DNA from: Caryophanales bacterium UBA7642
GTDB taxonomy: Bacteria > Bacillota_I > Bacilli_A > RFN20 > CAG-288
Assembly (NCBI GenBank): GCA_002483745.1
Contig: DLIM01000019.1
Coordinates: 1 to 14,436, forward strand
DNA: 14,436 nt
Direction: 5' to 3'
Shown: positions 13,506 to 14,436 of the stretch, piece by piece
Numbering within the stretch: the first letter of the stretch is position 1
Layout: every line of letters starts with the position of its first letter
Position numbers and translations under genes: made by a program
Notes under the pieces: generated by a model
Seen by the model: only the letters and a program-made list of their open reading frames with translations
Database searches by the model: none
What the model was told of the DNA's origin: nothing

Positions 13506-14045
13506 TTACATTAAAAGCAGATGAAGTTTCTTACCATCTATCTTAACTACTAAATTAGAAGTATTGCCGTTTCTTTGATAAGGGAAGTCTAATACTAAGG
13601 TATCAAGAATCAAAGAAAGATGACCTTTATTCTCTTCTTTTCGAGGATCTTTAGCTAAGATATAGCGAGAAAGGTAGACCAAATTAGTGACAGTACCTTT
13701 CTTTTCGTTAGGATTTCTAAGACTTAAGGAAAGAACCTGAGAGGTAGATAATCGTTCTTTGAAGCCTAATAATGCTGATAAATTAAGATAAACGCCATTT
13801 CTATCAATATTAATGAATGATAAGTTGTCTTTGATAGGGAAGGCTTTACTTCCTATATATAAGGTTTTAGAGTCAAGATCTTTAGTAGAATCAGATACTT
13901 TCAAATGAGAGAGAGAAGTATAGATGGTATAGATGATTCCCTTTTCGTCAGAAAAGAAGACATCAGTTAAGGGATCATCAGCAACTTCTAAGGAATTATT
14001 AATATTCATTTTACTTGACCTCACAGAGGGATAATTATTAGCCAT
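13506..14045 (-). CDS. Unrecognised protein, probably beta-rich
   Basis: This 179-residue protein has no signal peptide, membrane segment or known catalytic motif. It is rich in Leu, Ser, Asn and Asp, with many short alternating hydrophobic segments (for example V-F-F-S-D-E-K-G-I-I-Y-T-I-Y-T near 29-43 and the end L-V-V-K-I-D-G-K-K-L-H-L-L-L-M), suggesting a beta sandwich. A charged loop lies near 131-141 (D-P-R-K-E-E-N-K-G). The start has AAGGAGA at 14057-14051. A second Met at residue 13 is possible but has no ribosome binding site. It converges on the ABC operon and is not part of it. No function is proposed. Confidence 0.75.
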   Translation of the reverse strand: MANNYPSVRSSKMNINNSLEVADDPLTDVFFSDEKGIIYTIYTSLSHLKVSDSTKDLDSKTLYIGSKAFPIKDNLSFINIDRNGVYLNLSALLGFKERLSTSQVLSLSLRNPNEKKGTVTNLVYLSRYILAKDPRKEENKGHLSLILDTLVLDFPYQRNGNTSNLVVKIDGKKLHLLLM

Positions 14046-14277
14046 AATATTCTCCTTCCAGAAATGAATTTTAGAAAGACGTTGATAAGTAAGATACTTG
14101 TCCTTTCGTTAAATCTATTTCTATATGTGTCTCTATAAGAGACTTATTGTGCTAATTCTATTTGACATCTCGAGTTAGTAGCTAATTTGTAGTTATGCAA
14201 ATTATATAGTAAGGAATTGAAATGTCACTAAGAAAACGCTTAAGCACGCAAACATTCTAGGAAAAACTATCAAAATA
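14046..14277. other. AT-rich intergenic region upstream of the 179-residue gene
   Basis: It holds a 6-bp dyad GTCTCT (14129-14134) / AGAGAC (14138-14143) in the likely promoter area of the leftward gene, and a rightward TTGACA (14162-14167) without a good -10. No RNA gene signature was seen. A dyad AATAGAAA (14281-14288) / TTTCTATT (14292-14299) lies just to the right, at the end of the possible fragment. Confidence 0.5.
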
Positions 14278-14436
14278 TTAAATAGAAAGATTTTCTATTA
14301 AAGTCCTTTCAATGATTTTTAGACGGAAGAACCTGAAATCGGCTAATTCAAACGTTTTTATAGACGAATTAGGCAAAATGTAATCCTGTTTGAAAGAATT
14401 TATCGACTTTTTTGTAAAAAGATTGGCTTTAAAATG
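14278..14436 (-). CDS. Possible C-terminal fragment of a leftward gene (partial)
   Basis: On the minus strand the frame is open from the window edge for 52 codons to a TAA at 14280-14278. The other two minus frames close within a few codons. The residues (for example F-E-L-A-D-F-R-F-F-R-L-K-I-I-E-R-T-L-I-E-N) look protein-like, with a mix of hydrophobic and charged residues. An open frame of this length can occur by chance in AT-rich DNA, and no terminator follows. No family is recognised. Confidence 0.3.
   Translation of the reverse strand, partial: HFKANLFTKKSINSFKQDYILPNSSIKTFELADFRFFRLKIIERTLIENLSI

Noticed and set aside
14222..14260. 12-codon rightward frame preceded by AAGGA
   Set aside because: Too short, with no downstream gene to lead and no good promoter.
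1..14436. Mycoplasma-type code in which TGA means tryptophan
   Set aside because: TGA cleanly ends several well-defined genes, including the lipoprotein, both SEL1 proteins and the ATPase, and tryptophan is encoded by TGG throughout.

Overview
The window looks like chromosomal DNA from a low-GC, low-complexity-wall Bacillota of class Bacilli, probably an uncultured gut or rumen lineage. The reasons are the AT-rich sequence, AAGGAGG-type ribosome binding sites, TATAAT promoters, lipobox lipoproteins and hairpin-plus-T-run terminators. TGA serves as a normal stop in several genes, so this is not a Mycoplasma-type code. The lineage is an inference from style and gene content, not from a marker gene.

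Layout. (i) 1-120: 3' end of a rightward gene, possibly a surface protein. (ii) 223-1404, leftward: a regulator cassette made of an XRE-type DNA-binding protein, a possible 47-residue small protein overlapping both neighbours, and a 197-residue protein built from seven 'LPF-x-x-DD' repeats. The regulator carries two related repeats in its own C-terminus. (iii) 1631-2803, rightward: an orphan lipoprotein whose promoter lies under a perfect inverted repeat. (iv) 2853-3182, leftward: an unrecognised basic protein, followed by a 392-base AT-rich gap. (v) 3575-5059, leftward: a compact family GH36 alpha-galactosidase. (vi) 5249-7911, rightward: two tandem cytoplasmic SEL1-repeat paralogues with a shared N-terminal domain. 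(vii) 7958-10572, leftward: a potassium-uptake operon of an N-domain-only RCK protein, a TrkA/KtrA-like RCK protein and a TrkH channel subunit. (viii) 10803-13456, rightward: an amino-acid ABC transporter operon (binding lipoprotein, permease, ATPase) ending in a TrpR/YerC-like repressor. (ix) 13506-14045 and a possible fragment at 14278-14436, leftward: unrecognised.

The most unusual object is the binding lipoprotein at 10877-11698. The segment that normally opens this family (Y-I-x-K-K-G-K-I-T-I-G-Y-T ... F-A-P-I-A-F) is at the extreme C-terminus, and the mature protein begins directly with the segment that normally follows it (K-G-F-D-I-D-L-A-K-A). This is the pattern of a natural circular permutation. 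The same operon has an almost ideal promoter whose -35/-10 spacer is filled by an 18-base palindrome, with further copies of its CTTTAG core on both sides. It also encodes its own TrpR-family protein. Together these suggest an autoregulated amino-acid importer.

The second notable object is the regulator cassette at 223-1404, where the DNA-binding protein and its neighbour share a repeat I cannot name. No mobile element, CRISPR array, tRNA or rRNA was seen.
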